Shown here piece by piece: positions 61,573-64,000 of a stretch of DNA of 64,000 bases. The notes below the pieces were generated by a model. That model was not told the origin of the DNA. It saw nothing but the letters and a program-made list of their open reading frames with translations, and made no database searches. The first letter of the stretch is position 1; every line of letters starts with the position of its first letter. The stretch is from Schaalia georgiae DSM 6843 (GTDB lineage: Bacteria; Actinomycetota; Actinomycetes; Actinomycetales; Actinomycetaceae): contig NZ_KE386870.1 of the NCBI RefSeq assembly GCF_000429245.1, forward strand, positions 279,311 through 343,310, written 5' to 3'. A program made the translations under genes and the position numbers.

Positions 61573-61890
61573 ATGTTGGTCATCACGACCCCCACCTTGG
61601 AGGGGCACCCGATCCAGCAGTACCTCGGAATGGTCTCGGGCGAGACGATCGCGGGCGTGAACATGTTCAAGGACATCGGTGCGAGCCTGTCCAACATGTT
61701 CGGCGGCCGGGCGAGCTCGTATGAGAATGAGCTGCAGGAGGCGGCGCGCACGGCGGTCGGCGAGATGTGCGGGCGCGCTGAGCAGATGGGCGCCAACGCC
61801 GTTGTCGGCGTCCACGTCGACTACTTCACGGCCGGCGCGGACAACGGGATGCTCGCCGCCATCGCGACGGGCACGGCCGTCATCGTCTGA
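61573..61890 (+). CDS. YbjQ/UPF0145-family protein
   Basis: 105 residues, the whole family fold: LVITTPTLEGHPIQQYLGMV, SGETIAGVNMFKDIGASLSN, then EARTAVGEM-like helix and GANAVVGVHVDYFT. YbjQ proteins form small pentameric assemblies; the biochemical role is unsettled, and metal binding has been suggested. ATG 61573 has AAAGGAACGCG. No operon partner. Confidence 0.85.
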   Translation: MLVITTPTLEGHPIQQYLGMVSGETIAGVNMFKDIGASLSNMFGGRASSYENELQEAARTAVGEMCGRAEQMGANAVVGVHVDYFTAGADNGMLAAIATGTAVIV

Positions 61891-62045
61891 ATCCGTGCGC
61901 GATTCCCAGGGAACTCCGAGGGGATTCCATTCCTCCGCCAAGCTCCGCCCCCTACGCTGGAGGCACGACGAAGGAAGCGGGGGCCACGCCCCGCGAGTGA
62001 TTCACGAGGAGTTGTTTGAGAGCTAGCGCATTGTGTTGATGGGAT

Positions 62046-62081
62046 GCTGCGGGGGCCGACCGATGGGTTGGCCCCCGCAGC
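62046..62081 (-). terminator. 12-bp hairpin terminator for the minus strand
   Basis: GCTGCGGGGGCC (62046-62057) and GGCCCCCGCAGC (62070-62081) are perfectly complementary with a 12-base loop. It lies 12 bases after the stop of the decayed minus-strand gene at 62093. Confidence 0.6.
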
Positions 62082-62092
62082 GCATCCGGGGT

Positions 62093-62260
62093 TCAGGCGA
62101 ACTGTTCGAAGCCCTCGCTCCACGCGGCGCACTGGCCTGGGCCGCGTCGTCGTCGGTGGAGGCGGAGCCCTGGACGAGGGGCAGCCGCACGCCGATGCGC
62201 TTGCCGATCCCCGCGGACTGGAAGATGGAGGCGATGCCGCGCGGGCAGGGCGCTTCGGGG
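62093..62260 (-). pseudogene. 3' remnant of an unidentified gene
   Basis: On the minus strand, IFQSAGIGKRIGVRLPLVQG and SASTDDDAAQA show strong GC-third-position bias. After one base shift the frame continues QCAAWSEGFEQFA and stops at 62093, followed by a terminator hairpin. The upstream part is not recognisable. The product is unknown; evidence is codon bias and signals only. The rest of 61891-62339 has nothing else that I can support. Confidence 0.35.
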
Positions 62261-62339
62261 CGCGGATCCGGCGGGGCGCGGGGCGGGAGCGGGGCCGCGG
62301 GGCTATGGTGGGTGGGGAACCAATGGAGGGAGGTCGGGA

Positions 62340-63362
62340 ATGGGAACTGCGCGCGGCGGCCGACAGCCCGCGATGATGGACGTTGCCAGGTTGGCGGGCG
62401 TGTCGCATCAGACGGTCTCGCGGGTGGTCAATGACACGGGCCACGTCGCCGAGGAGACGCGGTCGCGGGTGCTGGCCGCTATCGAGCAACTCGGGTACCG
62501 GCGCAACTCAGTGGCGCGCGCACTGGTCACCTGCCGCAGTTCCATTGTCGGCATCATCACGACGGCCTCCGCGCACTACGGTCCCGCGTCGCTCCTGGTG
62601 TCCCTGGAGACCGCTGCGCGGGAGGCGGGATTCTTCACGGGCGTGACCGCTCTGTCCGACTACTCGGCCGTGTCCCTGGCGGGCGCTATCGACCACTTCC
62701 TGGGGCTGGCGGCGGAGGCGGTCGTGGTCGTCGCCCCTATGGCCGGTCTGGCGGAGGCCGTGGGCGCCATGAGCGCTCCCGTCCCGGTTGTCGCGATCAG
62801 CGCCGTCCAATGCGCCTCCCCCCGGCTGCGCTTCGTGCGCGCCGACCAGGTGGGCGGCGCACGCCTAGCGGTACGGTATCTGGCCGAGCGGGGGCACCAC
62901 GACATCGTCCACATCTCGGGGCCGGGGGACTGGTACGAGGCGAAGGCCCGCGAAGCGGGGTGGCGCGCGGAGATGGAGGCGCGCCGACTGGCGCAGCGCG
63001 AGCCCCTGGAGTCCTCCTGGGAGTGCGCGGGCGGTTACGAGGCCGGCAGGCGCCTGGCCGCGCAGGGGCTGCCTGATGCTGTGTTCGCCGCGAACGACGC
63101 GATTGCACTGGGCCTGTTGCGGGCGTTGGACGAGGCGGGGGCGCGGGTGCCGGACGACGTCTCGGTGGTGGGTTTCGACGACGAGCCGGCCGCGGCCTTC
63201 TACGGGCCGGGGCTGACCACGGTGCGCCAGGACTTCGAGGAACTGGGCCGTTGCGCGGTGCGGGCGGTATGTGGTGCGATCGCGGGGGAGGCGGCTCCCG
63301 GTGCGGTCGTGGTGCCGACTCGTCTGGTGGAGCGGGGGAGTGTGGCGGACCGCCGGGGCTAG
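62340..63362 (+). CDS. LacI-family transcriptional regulator
   Basis: 340 residues: N-terminal HTH (about 12-35, MMDVARLAGVSHQTVSRVVN) and hinge helix (ETRSRVLAAIEQLGYRRNSV), then a periplasmic-binding-like sugar domain (about 70-335: GIITTASAHYGPASLL, HHDIVHISGP, DAVFAANDAIALGLLRAL, VSVVGFDDEP). GGAGGGAGG precedes ATG 62340. No sugar gene is adjacent within the window, so its target is unknown. Confidence 0.9.
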   Translation: MGTARGGRQPAMMDVARLAGVSHQTVSRVVNDTGHVAEETRSRVLAAIEQLGYRRNSVARALVTCRSSIVGIITTASAHYGPASLLVSLETAAREAGFFTGVTALSDYSAVSLAGAIDHFLGLAAEAVVVVAPMAGLAEAVGAMSAPVPVVAISAVQCASPRLRFVRADQVGGARLAVRYLAERGHHDIVHISGPGDWYEAKAREAGWRAEMEARRLAQREPLESSWECAGGYEAGRRLAAQGLPDAVFAANDAIALGLLRALDEAGARVPDDVSVVGFDDEPAAAFYGPGLTTVRQDFEELGRCAVRAVCGAIAGEAAPGAVVVPTRLVERGSVADRRG

Positions 63363-63722
63363 GCGCATGAGGGTGTGACGTTGTTCGCGGGGCCAGGGGG
63401 ACGCGGGGCAGTGGGCAGGTCCCGGCCCGCAGCGCGCGAGGGCGGACACATCCCCGGTCGGTCGCTGCGGGGACCGCACCTCCTGGGTTACCGGCCAATA
63501 TCCCAGTGGTGCCCTGTTTCGGTGTGTCCCGCACCAACAGAATCCGCCCGATTCAGTGTCCTGTGCCTCAAAATCGGGCGATTTTTCTCATAAATTGCCG
63601 GGAATCGGGGTGATTTCCGCGAAATACCGCCGTATAGACGACAAATCCCGCGCAGATTTCGTAGTGTTTTCCTCGTGACCACGAAAGTGGTAACCAAGAA
63701 CGAAAAGGAATGAGGTTCCTCC
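63363..63722 (+). promoter_or_regulatory. Leader and promoter region of the HU gene
   Basis: AAAATC-GGGC-GATTTT (63570-63585) is a short hairpin ending in T's and may close the LacI transcript. TATAGA (about 63633) and TAGTGT (about 63662) are candidate -10 sites for the HU gene. ACCAC-GAAA-GTGGT (63678-63691) is a small inverted repeat in the leader. The last 130 bases are less GC-rich than the surroundings. No gene is seen. Confidence 0.4.
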
Positions 63723-64000
63723 ATGTCCGTCAACCGTACCGAGCTCGTTGCTCAGATTGCCGAACGCGCCAACCTGACCAAGGTCCAGGCCGACGCCGCA
63801 CTGGGCGCTTTCCAGGACGTTCTCGTCGAGTCCCTGTCCAAGGGTGAGCCCGTCAAGGTCACCGGTCTGCTGTCGGTCGAGCGCGTCGAGCGCGCCGCGC
63901 GCACCGGCCGCAACCCCCGCACCGGCGAGGAGATCAAGATCCCCGCGGGCTTCGGTGTGAAGCTCTCCGCCGGCTCCACCCTGAAGAAGGCCGTCGCCAA
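63723..64000 (+). CDS. hupB: HU-family DNA-binding protein (cut by window end)
   Basis: The first 92 residues: NRTELVAQIAERANLTKVQA, VKVTGLLSVERVERAARTGR, NPRTGEEIKIPAGFGVKLSA, the family DNA-binding arm with RNPRTGE. It compacts the nucleoid as a dimer. The expected end at about 93-95 residues is just outside the window unless a Lys/Ala-rich mycobacterial-type tail follows; that cannot be seen. GGAATGAGG precedes ATG 63723. Confidence 0.92.
   Translation, partial: MSVNRTELVAQIAERANLTKVQADAALGAFQDVLVESLSKGEPVKVTGLLSVERVERAARTGRNPRTGEEIKIPAGFGVKLSAGSTLKKAVA

Noticed and set aside
61018-61941. A 307-codon minus-strand frame over the 61.1-61.5 kb gap
   Set aside because: It covers the YbjQ gene in antisense and the gap part is Arg/Pro/Ser-rich with no domain.

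Overview
The window is 64 kb of very GC-rich DNA, apart from a lower-GC island at about 52.1-59.3 kb. Gene content and order point to an actinobacterium of the Actinomycetaceae (Schaalia/Actinomyces type). The evidence is clpS next to a DUF2017 gene and divergent from pncB, prfB-ftsE-ftsX-(M23 hydrolase)-smpB-ssrA, a Tad/Flp pilus cluster, an RmlC-RmlD fusion, YhgE/Pip exporters, choline-binding-like wall repeats on secreted hydrolases, and several apparently leaderless genes. The genus is inferred from synteny and style, not from any database match.

Layout. 0-3.5 kb: end of a MalFG-type sugar importer, then a YtrA-type GntR/ABC operon with an inverted-repeat operator. 3.8-7.4 kb: glyS, dusB, aroD. 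7.4-9.9 kb: SRPBCC protein, a 42-residue gene with its own promoter, a small membrane protein, a LysR regulator. 9.9-13.9 kb: MBL hydrolase, murI, DUF2017 and clpS on the minus strand, with pncB divergent. 14.0-15.6 kb: two unknown genes behind a 32-bp palindrome and three roughly 62-bp repeats. 15.6-28.2 kb: a cell-surface polysaccharide and wall region with wecB, glycosyltransferases, a GH16 protein, wecC, a bifunctional amidase/glucosaminidase with wall-binding repeats, rmlCD, rmlA, a GT2 and DUF2304. 28.3-34.3 kb: a kinase-like protein with a repeat tail, then tadABC, a pilin and TadE/G-like genes. 34.5-41.7 kb: gdhA, a histidine kinase/response regulator pair and an Fe3+/phosphonate-type ABC importer. 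42-51.6 kb: prfB, ftsEX, a LytM hydrolase, smpB and two large YhgE/Pip proteins. 51.7 kb: tmRNA.

The 3' end of the tmRNA gene is the left edge of an accessory island. It carries a decayed serine recombinase, a degraded ISL3 element, an ArdA-like antirestriction pseudogene, an apparently intact two-gene BcgI-like restriction-modification system (nuclease-methylase plus specificity subunit) behind paired inverted repeats, a truncated resolvase and an IS256-family remnant. Chromosomal GC resumes after about 59.4 kb, with an unknown membrane-linked protein, a YbjQ protein, a LacI regulator and the start of an HU gene.

The systems that work together are: wall and surface glycan assembly (WecB/WecC, RmlA/RmlCD, glycosyltransferases); septal hydrolysis (FtsEX with the LytM protein); ribosome rescue (SmpB with tmRNA); and restriction against antirestriction inside the island.
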